Origin: Brevibacillus fulvus
GTDB lineage: Bacteria > Bacillota > Bacilli > Brevibacillales > Brevibacillaceae
Assembly (NCBI RefSeq): GCF_016908525.1
Contig: NZ_JAFBEB010000002.1
Location: 186,001-250,000, forward strand
Length of the DNA: 64,000 nt
Direction of reading: 5' to 3'
Below, piece after piece: positions 16,222-24,259 of the stretch. The notes beneath the pieces were generated by a model. That model was not told where the DNA came from and made no database searches. It was given only the letters and a program-made list of their open reading frames with translations. The stretch's first letter is position 1. Every line of letters starts with the position of its first letter. Position numbers and translations under genes: made by a program.

Positions 16222-17556
16222 TTGAAAAAAATCTATGTGCTGGACACCAACGTACTCCTGCAGGATCCATTGGCGATTTTCTCCTTTGAAGATAACGAGA
16301 TTATCATTCCTGCTGTAGTATTAGAAGAAATTGATTCAAAAAAGCGTTACATGGATGAAATCGGACGAAATGCCCGCCGTGTCGCACGCCTGTTGGACGG
16401 CTTGCGGGAATTGGGACAATTGCATGAAGGCGTTTTGCTGGAGACGGGAGGAACCTTTCGGGTGGAACTCAATCACTCTTCTGTTCTCACCTTGCAGAAA
16501 CAGTTTCTGGAAGTGACCAGCGATAACCGGATTTTGGCGGTTGCTTTAAACTTGCAGGAAGAAGAGAAGATGGCGGCTGCTCCCCGGCCGGTCATTCTCG
16601 TCAGCAAAGACGCATTGATGCGGGTCAAAGCCGATTCATTGGGCTTAAAAGCCGAGGACTTTTTATCGGATCGGGTCGTCCACGAATATTCCAGTATTTA
16701 CCCAGGTTATGAAAAACGCATCGTTGCTTCCGACATTATTCAAAACTATTACGCCCAGCGTAAATTGACACTTGCCGAAAATTTCCCAAAAGTCAAATTT
16801 TACCCCCATCAGTTTTTGGTGTTAAAAGACGAATGCAATCCTTCCGTCTCGGCATTGGGCAAAGTCGACGGGGATGGCAGAGTCCTGGAGATGCTGGTCA
16901 ATGATGACGATCCCATCTGGGGGATAAAGGCCCGCAATGTGCAACAGCGAATGGCGGCGGAGCTGTTGCTGCGCGAAGATATTCCGCTGGTGACGATGAC
17001 GGGGAAAGCGGGTACGGGCAAAACGTTGCTGGCGCTGGCGGCCGGCCTTTACCAGATCGAGGACATGCAGCGCTATAAAAAGCTGTTGGTGGCCAGGCCG
17101 ATTGTCCCGTTGGGCAAAGATATCGGCTATTTGCCGGGGGAGAAAGAAGAAAAACTTCGCCCCTGGATGCAACCGATCTATGACAATCTGGATTACCTTT
17201 TTAACACAAAGCGGCCGGGTGATTTGGAAAAAATATTGGCAGGGATGGGCAGCATTCAGGTAGAAGCGCTGACATATATACGCGGGCGCTCGATACCGGG
17301 CCAGTTTATCATTATCGATGAGGCGCAAAACTTAACCAAGCATGAGGTGAAAACGATTCTTACGCGAGTCGGAGACGGTTCCAAAATTGTGCTGATGGGA
17401 GATCCTGAACAAATTGACCATCCGTACCTGGATGAGAGCAACAACGGTTTAACCTATGTCGTGGAGATGTTCAAAGAGCAGCGTTTGGCCGGTCATGTCA
17501 AACTGGAAAAAGGGGAACGCAGCATCCTTGCGCAATTGGCCGCCGATCTGTTGTAA
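16222..17556 (+). CDS. ylaK: PhoH-family ATPase with N-terminal PIN domain
   Basis: 444 residues from a TTG at 16222, chosen because AGGAGG sits 7 bases upstream; the earlier ATG at 16195 has none, and B. subtilis YlaK is of similar length. The PIN nuclease domain begins KKIYVLDTNVLLQDP with acidic residues later (ILVSKDALMRVKA). The PhoH ATPase domain has Walker A GKAGTGKT (about 260-267) and Walker B FIIIDEAQN (about 363). PIN-PhoH proteins are RNA helicase/nucleases. Its neighbour ylaJ is divergent. Confidence 0.95.
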   Translation: MKKIYVLDTNVLLQDPLAIFSFEDNEIIIPAVVLEEIDSKKRYMDEIGRNARRVARLLDGLRELGQLHEGVLLETGGTFRVELNHSSVLTLQKQFLEVTSDNRILAVALNLQEEEKMAAAPRPVILVSKDALMRVKADSLGLKAEDFLSDRVVHEYSSIYPGYEKRIVASDIIQNYYAQRKLTLAENFPKVKFYPHQFLVLKDECNPSVSALGKVDGDGRVLEMLVNDDDPIWGIKARNVQQRMAAELLLREDIPLVTMTGKAGTGKTLLALAAGLYQIEDMQRYKKLLVARPIVPLGKDIGYLPGEKEEKLRPWMQPIYDNLDYLFNTKRPGDLEKILAGMGSIQVEALTYIRGRSIPGQFIIIDEAQNLTKHEVKTILTRVGDGSKIVLMGDPEQIDHPYLDESNNGLTYVVEMFKEQRLAGHVKLEKGERSILAQLAADLL

Positions 17557-17904
17557 ATACCAACGTATAAAAACAAAAAAAGAGGCCATGCTAGTATTAT
17601 CGAGCCCGGTGATCAAATGAATCGCACGTAATTAGCCTTACAAGGAGGCGAACTGGCGTGGATCTTGATCACGTTTTTGAAACAGTTGCGTTGGTGGATA
17701 CCCGAGCTCTTTAGCGAAACTTCTTTCATGGAGGCGAAAAGCCAAAGAGAATAATCGGAATACCCCAAAACACTCGGCGCTCGATGAAAGCCGTTCCCAG
17801 CTGGGAACGGTTTTTATGTGTTGCGCGGCTTGCCGCCTGCGAGCGTCTGGTATAAGATAGTCGTTGTTACATTGTTCAACGATGCGCTGCTGAGGGGGAA
17901 AGTC
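17557..17904. other. 348-base region with a terminator and possible tiny genes
   Basis: After ylaK there is an AAGGAGG site at 17642-17648 followed by an 18-codon GTG frame (17658 on, VDLDHVFETVALVDTRAL). In another frame, which has no stop from before this site to 17753, lies a hydrophobic stretch WILITFLKQLRWWIPELF. Neither is convincing alone. A terminator palindrome stands at 17788-17815. Confidence 0.35.
17788..17815 (+). terminator. Palindromic terminator
   Basis: CCGTTCCCAGCTGGGAACGG is a perfect palindrome followed by TTTTT. It closes the ylaK unit or a small transcript after it. Confidence 0.75.
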
Positions 17905-18474
17905 ATGAAATATTTCGCAAGACCGCCCGGCTGGCTGGCATTGATGTTGGCAATCTCGCTGCTGCTCACCGGTTGCAATAACGAGCCGCAACCAACGGAC
18001 GCTGCCGGCTCCCCGTTATCCGCCGAGTTTGATCCGGAAAACAGCAAGGAGTATGGCATTCGCGGGATTTATCTCGGACAGGGAGTCAAAGAAGCGGTTG
18101 CCACATTGAAGCCTGCCAAGTATGAATTTATGGATGCCGAGACACGCGCCAGTGTGAGCGTGGATGATCTGGCGCAAGGAAAAGCTGCAGCCGCGATGGG
18201 AATTTTGGTGGTGGACGAAGCGCAACTGATGCTGAAGGTGAGCGAGGGAAAAGTAACCTCTATCATGGTAGGGGGAATTCCCAAGGAAGCGGCCGGCAAG
18301 TTTCAAACGAATCGCGGTCTGGCCGTCTATGATTCTGTGGACAAGCTTACGGAGCTTTACGGAAGAACGGCGGAGGGTCAAGAGATGGTGTATCACGGGA
18401 AGACCGATCAGGCCGTGTTTACTGTGAGTCAAGGACAGATCATCGGGTTTCGTTTTGACCGAATCTCCGAATAA
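17905..18474 (+). CDS. Lipoprotein of unknown function
   Basis: 189 residues from ATG 17905, with GAGGGGG 7 bases upstream. Signal peptide with hydrophobic core WLALMLAISLLL and lipobox LTGC (Cys25). The rest has two similar halves: GIRGIYLGQGVKEAVATL and LAVYDSVDKLTELYGRT, both followed by strands, as in repeat domains of some sporulator lipoproteins. The frame starting at 17818 lacks a ribosome site. I do not recognise the family. It converges on the next gene across a shared hairpin. Confidence 0.8.
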   Translation: MKYFARPPGWLALMLAISLLLTGCNNEPQPTDAAGSPLSAEFDPENSKEYGIRGIYLGQGVKEAVATLKPAKYEFMDAETRASVSVDDLAQGKAAAAMGILVVDEAQLMLKVSEGKVTSIMVGGIPKEAAGKFQTNRGLAVYDSVDKLTELYGRTAEGQEMVYHGKTDQAVFTVSQGQIIGFRFDRISE

Positions 18475-18488
18475 AACGGACTGAAAAA

Positions 18489-18527
18489 ACAAAGCAATGA
18501 GCCGGTGTCAGTGGCCCATTGCTTTTG
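18489..18527. terminator. Bidirectional terminator overlapping the end of the minus-strand gene
   Basis: AAAGCAATG and CATTGCTTT pair, extended by GCC/GGC, around 9 bases. The stop codon of the minus-strand gene (18508) lies inside it. Confidence 0.65.
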
Positions 18528-19017
18528 TTGTTTGCTCCCAAATCACCTTTACCCGATAGGCGGCTGCCGTGCGCTCGACCAAATCGGCTTGATTTTTCGC
18601 AACTCCGTGTAGCGTCATCCCATTTTTTTCTGGTAAGCTTACAATAAAGCTTTCCTGCAATTGCTGTTCACATGCCCAGCGATCGTCCGGCTGACCTTCT
18701 TGCTGACTGATCTGGAAAAAGGCCACGCGTTCGGCATAAACATAAACATGCTCCGCGGTTTGGAAGCCGTAATCAGCAAGCTCGTGAACCACGGTCTGTT
18801 CAGGTAAAACCAGCAGTTGGAAAATTTCGCCTGTCACTTTATATTTGTCAAAGATCGCGATCAGTTTTTCCTTGTCTGCCGGAGTTACGATAAACAGTTG
18901 TTGATCACGGTCAAACAGCGTGAGTCTATCGCCGATCTGATGGATGATTTGGGCATAGAAACCCGGCAGCTTGCCGGAAGGGACTTGCATTTCGATACCG
19001 TACCGTACGCTTAGCAC
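18508..19017 (-). CDS. Uncharacterised protein, 169 residues
   Basis: Start taken as GTG 19017, which has GAGGTG 6 bases upstream; the frame extends to ATG 19059. The protein begins VLSVRYGIEMQVPSGKLPGF and has alternating strands and helices (DRLTLFDRDQQLFIVTP, then EHVYVYAERVAFFQI). No signal peptide or membrane segment is visible. I do not recognise the family. It is divergent from the metallo-hydrolase gene. Confidence 0.75.
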   Translation of the reverse strand: MLSVRYGIEMQVPSGKLPGFYAQIIHQIGDRLTLFDRDQQLFIVTPADKEKLIAIFDKYKVTGEIFQLLVLPEQTVVHELADYGFQTAEHVYVYAERVAFFQISQQEGQPDDRWACEQQLQESFIVSLPEKNGMTLHGVAKNQADLVERTAAAYRVKVIWEQTTKAMGH

Positions 19018-19086
19018 AGCATTCACCTCACATTTATTGTTTATTATAACGGATGGCAATCCATCTCAAAAGGAGGCTGCGAATTA

Positions 19087-19725
19087 ATGTCGCTCCAACT
19101 GCAAAGTTTTGTCCTCGGTGCATTTCAAACCAATGCCTACTTGCTTACTAACAGCGAGACCGGCCAATCGATCCTGATTGATCCCGGCATGGAACCGGAA
19201 GCCTTGCTGCAACAATTGCCCGGGAAGGAAGTGGTCGCTGTTTTGTTGACGCACGCCCATCTCGACCATATTGGCGGATTGAATCAGGTTCGCCGGTTGA
19301 CCAAAGCGCCGGTTTACATTCATCCTTTGGAACAGGAATGGCTGTCCAATCCGATGTTAAACGGATCAGGGCGTTATCGTGATTTTGAACCGATCATTTG
19401 TGAGCCTGCGGAGCAATCTTTGGCGGATGGACAAACGCTGAAACTGGCAGGATGGGAGATCCAGGTGATGCATACACCGGGTCATTCCCCGGGCAGCTGC
19501 AGCTTTGTGATCGGCCAGCATTGTTTTTCCGGCGATGTCCTCTTTGCCCAGTCCATCGGACGTACCGATCTGCCGGGCGGCGACTATGAGACGTTGATGA
19601 TCAGTATCCAGGACAAATTGTTTGAACTGGATGATGAGACGATCATCTATCCCGGGCATGGTCCGAAAACGACGATCGATCGGGAAAAGATGACCAATCC
19701 TTTTGTTACCGGTTTGCTCCGTTAA
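19087..19725 (+). CDS. yqgX: Metallo-beta-lactamase-fold hydrolase (glyoxalase II-like)
   Basis: 212 residues. The metal motif HAHLDH is at residues 56-61, with further ligands in HTPGHSPGS (His at about 135), FSGDVLF (Asp) and YPGHGP (His). This set is typical of the small glyoxalase II-like group (B. subtilis YqgX), which can hydrolyse thiol esters, possibly bacillithiol conjugates. Ribosome site AAGGAGG 9 bases before ATG. Synteny with yqgY (22272) and yqgZ (23569) nearby supports the assignment. Confidence 0.9.
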   Translation: MSLQLQSFVLGAFQTNAYLLTNSETGQSILIDPGMEPEALLQQLPGKEVVAVLLTHAHLDHIGGLNQVRRLTKAPVYIHPLEQEWLSNPMLNGSGRYRDFEPIICEPAEQSLADGQTLKLAGWEIQVMHTPGHSPGSCSFVIGQHCFSGDVLFAQSIGRTDLPGGDYETLMISIQDKLFELDDETIIYPGHGPKTTIDREKMTNPFVTGLLR

Positions 19726-19738
19726 TCCCGAAAATGCA

Positions 19739-19761
19739 GAGAGCACTGTCAACGTGCTCTC
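19739..19761 (+). terminator. Probable terminator (weak)
   Basis: GAGAGCAC and GTGCTCTC pair around 7 bases; the T-rich tract begins only 5 bases later. Confidence 0.4.
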
Positions 19762-19823
19762 ACGGCTTTTCTTCTTGATGATTTGTCCAAAATGGAACGT
19801 TTCCAAAACGGGAAGCTGAGCAT

Positions 19824-19865
19824 AAAAAGAAACGCCCCCGTTTTTCCAACTGACGGAAGCGTCTC
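19824..19865 (-). terminator. Probable terminator of the coiled-coil protein gene
   Basis: On the minus strand GAGACGC and GCGTTTC can pair (one G-U) and are followed by TTTTT. Confidence 0.45.
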
Positions 19866-19888
19866 GGCATGGCATTGCATGCGCTGGG

Positions 19889-20965
19889 TTATTTCAGACT
19901 GAAGCCGAATGGCAAGTCGACCTTCAACTGCAATTTTAATTGCTGATTGTCCAGAGAAATGCTTTTTACCTCAATGTTTGACGAGATAAGCGAGGGATAA
20001 AAGCTCAAATTATACGTTTTTTCCATCTCCTCAATCGTCGATTGCGGCAGCTGGAAGCCATCAAAAAAGAGGGAAATGATGTGAAATTTCAACTCTTGCG
20101 GCGAAACCAGCTGATATTCCCCAACGATGCGAATATTCATCTGATTGTAGGAACCGTTGACGATCAGCTGATTGTCTTCAAAAGCAAATTCCGCTTGTTT
20201 GAACAGATCGTCTTTGGAGGCCAAAAATTCGTTAAATTCATCCTGCTTGATCGTCAGCGTGTGGGTGAACCAGTCTTCCGAATGGATGCGATCCGGCGTA
20301 GCCAGCTCGGGGATCTGGAACATCACTTTGGACAAAACCTGGAAGAAGGTTTGAAATGCGGGCAAGCCGCGTTGTTGCCAATCCTCCATCAAATGGTCCA
20401 TCAGCGCTTCCGTGCCGGTAGCATCGGACAATTGAGCGAGATTGTCTTCTTTCGCCTTTTGCACCGCCAGCTTTTCCGCCAAGCGGGACTCGAATTGTCT
20501 GCGAAGCTCCTGGATTTCGGTCAGACGCATCCGTTTGTCTTCCTGCAGTTGGGCAGCCTTGGCCCGTTCTTCCTGAAATTTTTCCAGTTTGTCCAGATCG
20601 CGCTGATAAAGCAGCTGTAAAAAGTCAAAGACCATGAGAAATTGATTGAAATTTTCCGTATCAAACAGCAAAGAGAGAAAGGATGCCCGTTCGCCGGTAT
20701 AATAGGCGCGGGCGACTTCGCCGGCGTGACGGCGCATCGCCTCGATGACCAGAGATTGTTTCTTTAGCTCAAGATCCAGCTGGGCCGTTTCTTTCAACAA
20801 CGTGCTCTCTTCCTGTTTCAGCAAAGTTAAACTGCGTTCCAGCTCTTTCTGGGTAAGATGCTGCTGCAAGATCAACTGCTCGAGCGATGCTGCTTCTTGC
20901 GCACCAACGGGATAAGGACATAACAAAAGCAAACCGATAAGCAGAAACATCATGCTTTTGCGCAT
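19889..20965 (-). CDS. Secreted coiled-coil protein, PcsB/CwlO N-domain-like
   Basis: 358 residues from ATG 20965 (AAAGGTG 5 bases upstream). Signal peptide (hydrophobic MFLLIGLLLLCPYPVGA, probable cleavage after AQ). Then a long coiled coil (residues 25-190) containing ARAYYTGERASFLSLLFDTE and FNQFLMVFDFLQLL, the pattern of the N-terminal regions of CwlO/PcsB wall hydrolases. No NlpC/P60 or other catalytic domain follows; the C-terminal half is a beta-rich domain of unknown type. It may be a scaffold or regulator of wall turnover. Divergent from the MidA gene. Confidence 0.8.
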   Translation of the reverse strand: MRKSMMFLLIGLLLLCPYPVGAQEAASLEQLILQQHLTQKELERSLTLLKQEESTLLKETAQLDLELKKQSLVIEAMRRHAGEVARAYYTGERASFLSLLFDTENFNQFLMVFDFLQLLYQRDLDKLEKFQEERAKAAQLQEDKRMRLTEIQELRRQFESRLAEKLAVQKAKEDNLAQLSDATGTEALMDHLMEDWQQRGLPAFQTFFQVLSKVMFQIPELATPDRIHSEDWFTHTLTIKQDEFNEFLASKDDLFKQAEFAFEDNQLIVNGSYNQMNIRIVGEYQLVSPQELKFHIISLFFDGFQLPQSTIEEMEKTYNLSFYPSLISSNIEVKSISLDNQQLKLQLKVDLPFGFSLK

Positions 20966-21095
20966 AATTTCACCTTTAGCTTTCTCGCCCATTTTCAAAA
21001 GAATGGAAAAGATTCTTACTAGCATGATATGTTAATCTTTTTTATTATAACCTTCTTCATGTGTTTTTCCATAAAAATGTCGAGGGGGAGAAATC

Positions 21096-22253
21096 GTGGA
21101 CCTGTCTGCAGCGATACGCGACGAGATTCTTGGCAGCAAGGAGCAAGCGATTCCGTTTGTCCGCTTTATGGAGCTGGCCCTGTATCATCCCGAGCTGGGG
21201 TACTATATGACGCCGCAGCCAAAAGTGGGCAAGGACGGAGATTTTTTTACCAGCGGCACGCTTCACCCCGTGTTTGCCGAAGTGCTCGCTGATTTATTTG
21301 TCCAGATGTGGAAGGAAAACGGCATCGATCAGCCGGTTTTGGCGGAACTGGGCGGAGGGACCGGCTACCTGATGAAACATCTGCTGTCAGTGCTGTTTGC
21401 TCGCTATCCGGAGTGGTATCAGCGCCTTCGCCTCGTGCTGGTGGAGGGCAGTCCTTATCATCGGCAATTGCAACAACAGGCGTTGCAGCCGTTTCAGCTT
21501 CCGCAAGTCTGGTATCGTTCAGTGGAAGAGGCGGCACGCGCACAAGCGTTTGAGGGGATTGTGCTGTCAAACGAGTACTTTGATGCGTTTCCTGTTCATC
21601 TGATGGAAAAGCTGGAAGAAGGGTGGTGTGAGGCCTGGGTAACCTGGGAGGAACAGGAACAACGGTTTCGGCAACAGTTCTGGCCGCGAATCAGTGTGCC
21701 GATGCAACAATTTTTGGCAGACAGGGAGCCGATCGTTCCCGTCGGTACTCGCCTCGAGGTCAATCTGGGAATGCGGGGTGCCGTTCGGGCGATTGGGAGC
21801 ATGATCAAACGAGGATATGTGCTCACGATCGACTACGGAGACCGGGAAGAAGAATTATATCATTCCAGCCGCAAAGCGGGCACATTGCTGTGTTATTACC
21901 GGCATCGCGTACATACCGATCCATTCCGGCATATCGGTGAGCAGGATATAACCGCTCATGTCAATTTCTCGGCTCTGGAACAATGGGGGGAGGAAGCGGG
22001 GCTGCGCTGTCTGGCTTTTCTCAGGCAAGACCAATTTTTGCTGCAAGCCGGTATTCTGCAGAAAGCGATCGCTCACCAGGACCGTGATCCGTTTCGCAGC
22101 AGCGCGATGAAACAAAATTGGGCCATCCAGCAGCTGATTGATCCGGCGGGGCTGGGGGGAAGATTTCGGGTCATGTTGCAAGGAAAAGAAGTTGAGCGCC
22201 TGCCGCATCCGTTATGCGGAAACAACCGGACAAATAAAAAAGATGCTCGGTAA
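21096..22253 (+). CDS. MidA-family SAM-dependent methyltransferase
   Basis: 385 residues from GTG 21096 (GAGGGGGAG upstream). The family signature begins IPFVRFMELALYHPELGYYM, then VGKDGDFFTSGTLHPVFAEV, the SAM site AELGGGTGYLMKHLL and SNEYFDAFPVHL. It is homologous to mitochondrial NDUFAF7, an arginine methyltransferase; the bacterial substrate is unknown. The stop codon overlaps the 5' part of the following terminator, as often happens in compact genomes. Confidence 0.93.
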   Translation: MDLSAAIRDEILGSKEQAIPFVRFMELALYHPELGYYMTPQPKVGKDGDFFTSGTLHPVFAEVLADLFVQMWKENGIDQPVLAELGGGTGYLMKHLLSVLFARYPEWYQRLRLVLVEGSPYHRQLQQQALQPFQLPQVWYRSVEEAARAQAFEGIVLSNEYFDAFPVHLMEKLEEGWCEAWVTWEEQEQRFRQQFWPRISVPMQQFLADREPIVPVGTRLEVNLGMRGAVRAIGSMIKRGYVLTIDYGDREEELYHSSRKAGTLLCYYRHRVHTDPFRHIGEQDITAHVNFSALEQWGEEAGLRCLAFLRQDQFLLQAGILQKAIAHQDRDPFRSSAMKQNWAIQQLIDPAGLGGRFRVMLQGKEVERLPHPLCGNNRTNKKDAR

Positions 22254-22269
22254 AGGAGCATCTTTTTTT
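22236..22269. terminator. Terminator overlapping the MidA stop codon
   Basis: AAAAAAGATGCTC and GAGCATCTTTTTTT pair around 7 bases; it also fits the converging DUF2626 gene. Confidence 0.85.
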
Positions 22270-22271
22270 CA

Positions 22272-22541
22272 TTATAAAACCGTTTGCAAGAAGAAGGAAT
22301 GTTCTTCGCCGCCCAATGGCATCATGAACATCGTGTAATAAGTAAAACCGACAAAAGAGACAAACATGAACCCAAAGAAGATGTTAAGGTAAGCTCTTTC
22401 AGACAAATTCAGGTAACTGAGTGCCACGAAAAATGCTGTCAACCCGAAGAAGATTAAAGACATGGGATATAAATTTCCCCAGAGTGACATGAGAGCAATT
22501 GCCAAAGTCCAGAAACCAAGCACACGGTACATCCGGTTCAT
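22272..22541 (-). CDS. yqgY: DUF2626 membrane protein (YqgY-like)
   Basis: 89 residues from ATG 22541, with AGGAGG 8 bases upstream (frame opens at 22562). Starts MNRMYRVLGFWTLAIALMSL; three membrane helices are visible, and the end GGEEHSFFLQTVL is typical of the family. Function unknown. It keeps the B. subtilis neighbourhood yqgX-yqgY-yqgZ. Confidence 0.9.
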   Translation of the reverse strand: MNRMYRVLGFWTLAIALMSLWGNLYPMSLIFFGLTAFFVALSYLNLSERAYLNIFFGFMFVSFVGFTYYTMFMMPLGGEEHSFFLQTVL

Positions 22542-22632
22542 CCGTGTATCCCTCCTGAGCATGTGGTAAGATTTACAAGATTCCTATCCCATTATAATGG
22601 ACATGAACACAGGTGTAAACTGGAATATAAAC

Positions 22633-23361
22633 TTACTTATCGTAAGTCATTTGCTTCGATTTTGTGATCCGGGCTACGGTGTAATTGCACGATTTGCAGC
22701 CGCCAAGCATTGAACCTTCTTCCTGTAACTCAATCTCTCCAAAATATGTTTCGAATATTCCCCGCAGCATCGCGTTGTGCATTTGGCAAACACTGTTAGA
22801 AAAGCGCTTGGCTGTTTCCGAGAAAGTGCAATTAAAAACGCGAAAGCGAATTTGCCCGGCGGACAGCAGCTCGATTTCCGGTTTCAGACCTTGGGCAACA
22901 ACCAGCCGGTTAATATGTTTCAGGACGGCAGCGGGCGAGTCCTGTTCAAGATCAATCGGAAATTCTCTCAGTGCCCGTTTGGCCATCTCCACGCCCATCC
23001 GATAGCCCATGTTGATCAAGGCTTTTTCCCCTGCTTCACCGAGGGAAAGCAGGCTCTCAATAGCAATGTCTGCAAGAAGTTGGTAGTCGCGAGGAGGAAA
23101 CTGCAGGCTGATTACTTGATCAGATAATAAATACAGTCGACATGGGCGACCCCCTTTTCCGCTTTTTTCCAAGACGGAAGCGAGAAGTTCAACATCCTCC
23201 AGTTTGCTTAGATGCAAGCGAGCAACGTTGGGGTGGATATTGAAATGTTCGGCCACCTCGTGAACCGATACGGGATCATTGCGGTCAGCGACATACTGGT
23301 AGATGGAAAAGCGAGTAGCGTCAGCCAAAGCACTCGTCAGTTTTTGCGCATCACAGTCCAC
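22633..23361 (-). CDS. Winged-helix regulator with conserved cysteines (SufR-like)
   Basis: 242 residues from GTG 23361 (AAGGAGG upstream). The N-terminal winged helix (residues 5-75) contains VSVHEVAEHFNIHPNVARLH, an ArsR-type recognition helix. The C-terminal half has four cysteines: FNCTF, VCQMHN, and GGCKSCNY at the end, with 13 residues between the first two. This recalls the iron-sulfur repressor SufR, though the spacing differs. It is divergent from an Spx/MgsR-family gene and a perfect 10-bp inverted repeat lies between them. Inference: a redox or Fe-S sensor acting on that region. Regulation of its own gene is likely. Confidence 0.85.
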   Translation of the reverse strand: MDCDAQKLTSALADATRFSIYQYVADRNDPVSVHEVAEHFNIHPNVARLHLSKLEDVELLASVLEKSGKGGRPCRLYLLSDQVISLQFPPRDYQLLADIAIESLLSLGEAGEKALINMGYRMGVEMAKRALREFPIDLEQDSPAAVLKHINRLVVAQGLKPEIELLSAGQIRFRVFNCTFSETAKRFSNSVCQMHNAMLRGIFETYFGEIELQEEGSMLGGCKSCNYTVARITKSKQMTYDK

Positions 23362-23467
23362 GCTGTTACCTCCTTTCTGCACCAACTTGTTATCATTTAA
23401 GTCTAGACCATTTTTCCGTAATTGTTAAGGTGTTAATGTGTTATCGAAATTTTTATCTTTTTTATAA

Positions 23468-23491
23468 TTAACACTATTGACATAGTGTTAA
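23468..23491. promoter_or_regulatory. Perfect palindrome overlapping the -35 of the Spx-like gene (candidate operator)
   Basis: TTAACACTAT-TGAC-ATAGTGTTAA. Two further half-site-like copies, GTGTTAA (23430-23436) and GTGTTAT (23438-23444), lie nearer the regulator gene. The TTGACA -35 (23477-23482) is within the palindrome, so a bound protein would block transcription. Confidence 0.65.
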
Positions 23492-23506
23492 TATGAGTTT
23501 TATAAT
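23477..23506 (+). promoter_or_regulatory. Sigma-A promoter of the Spx/MgsR-like gene
   Basis: TTGACA, 18-bp spacer, TATAAT (23501-23506): both hexamers are perfect matches. Confidence 0.8.
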
Positions 23507-23568
23507 TTCAAACAAAGTTACTTTTTTTATTACCTTACAAAAGTATAGATAAAATGGAGGGATACACT

Positions 23569-23946
23569 GTGGCTGTAGCACAACAATCCTCAAAACCTAA
23601 ACTTACGTTCTTTACATATCCGAGTTGCACCTCGTGCCGGAAAGCAAAAGCATGGCTTTCTGAAAATGGGGTTAAATATGAAGAAAGACATTTGTTCAAA
23701 AATCCGCCCTCGGTCGAAGAACTGATGGAGATTGCGAAAATGACGACAAACGGGCTGGATGAAATTCTTTCTACCCGCAGCCAAAAATTCAAGGACCTGG
23801 ATATTGACATCAACGAACTGACGGTCAGCGAGCTTTTGGAAATGCTGAGCGACGACCCGCGTTTGCTCAAAAGACCGATCTTGACCGATGGACAACGCTT
23901 GATTGTCGGCTATAATCAGTCCGCGATGAAAAATTTGCTGTCCTGA
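23569..23946 (+). CDS. yqgZ: Spx/MgsR/ArsC-family protein
   Basis: 125 residues from GTG 23569; the ATG at 23554 lies on the ribosome site itself (GGAGG 7 bases before GTG). The thioredoxin-like ArsC fold begins KLTFFTYPSCTSCRKAKAWL with a redox CxxC, followed by ERHLFKNPPSVEELMEIAK and RPILTDGQRLIVGYN. Family members (Spx, MgsR) bind RNA polymerase alpha and answer thiol stress by CxxC oxidation. MgsR (yqgZ) is the syntenic B. subtilis gene. It is divergent from the cysteine-rich regulator. Confidence 0.92.
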   Translation: MAVAQQSSKPKLTFFTYPSCTSCRKAKAWLSENGVKYEERHLFKNPPSVEELMEIAKMTTNGLDEILSTRSQKFKDLDIDINELTVSELLEMLSDDPRLLKRPILTDGQRLIVGYNQSAMKNLLS

Positions 23947-23985
23947 CCGGCAACGGCTCAACCGGGATGATGCAAGCTAGAAACG

Positions 23986-24018
23986 AAAAAAGAGAGCGAA
24001 ACAGGCTCTCTTTTTTTT
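23986..24018 (+). terminator. Terminator of the Spx/MgsR-like gene
   Basis: AAAAAAGAGAGC and GCTCTCTTTTTTTT around 7 bases. Confidence 0.85.
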
Positions 24019-24209
24019 CTTCTGACAAAGTGAATTCCGCCGGATAGAGCGCTCCGAACAGCCTTTCTGGAATGGACAAGGCGTTGAGGCGCTTTCAAGT
24101 TTAGACAGAGGTTGTCTTTTTCCAAATAGATTCTTTCCGTTTAAACATTTCTGTACTTGGACATACTTTTTCTAGTAGAAAACGATTCTATGAGAGTAGG
24201 GAAAAGCAT

Positions 24210-24234
24210 AGGATGAAGTACATCATCCTTTTTT
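24210..24234 (+). promoter_or_regulatory. Terminator-like hairpin in the rsfA-like leader
   Basis: AGGATGA and TCATCCT pair around 6 bases and are followed by TTTT, 15 bases before the GGGAGGG ribosome site. It could end a readthrough transcript or act as an attenuator. Confidence 0.5.
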
Positions 24235-24259
24235 AAGTTAAACGGGAGGGACATTCTAT

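Larger units (their letters stand above)
23947..24259. other. 313-base intergenic region with terminator and leader hairpin
   Basis: Contains the terminator of the Spx-like gene (23986-24018) and a second terminator-like hairpin (24210-24234) just before the ribosome site of the RsfA-like gene. No gene seen in between. Confidence 0.6.
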
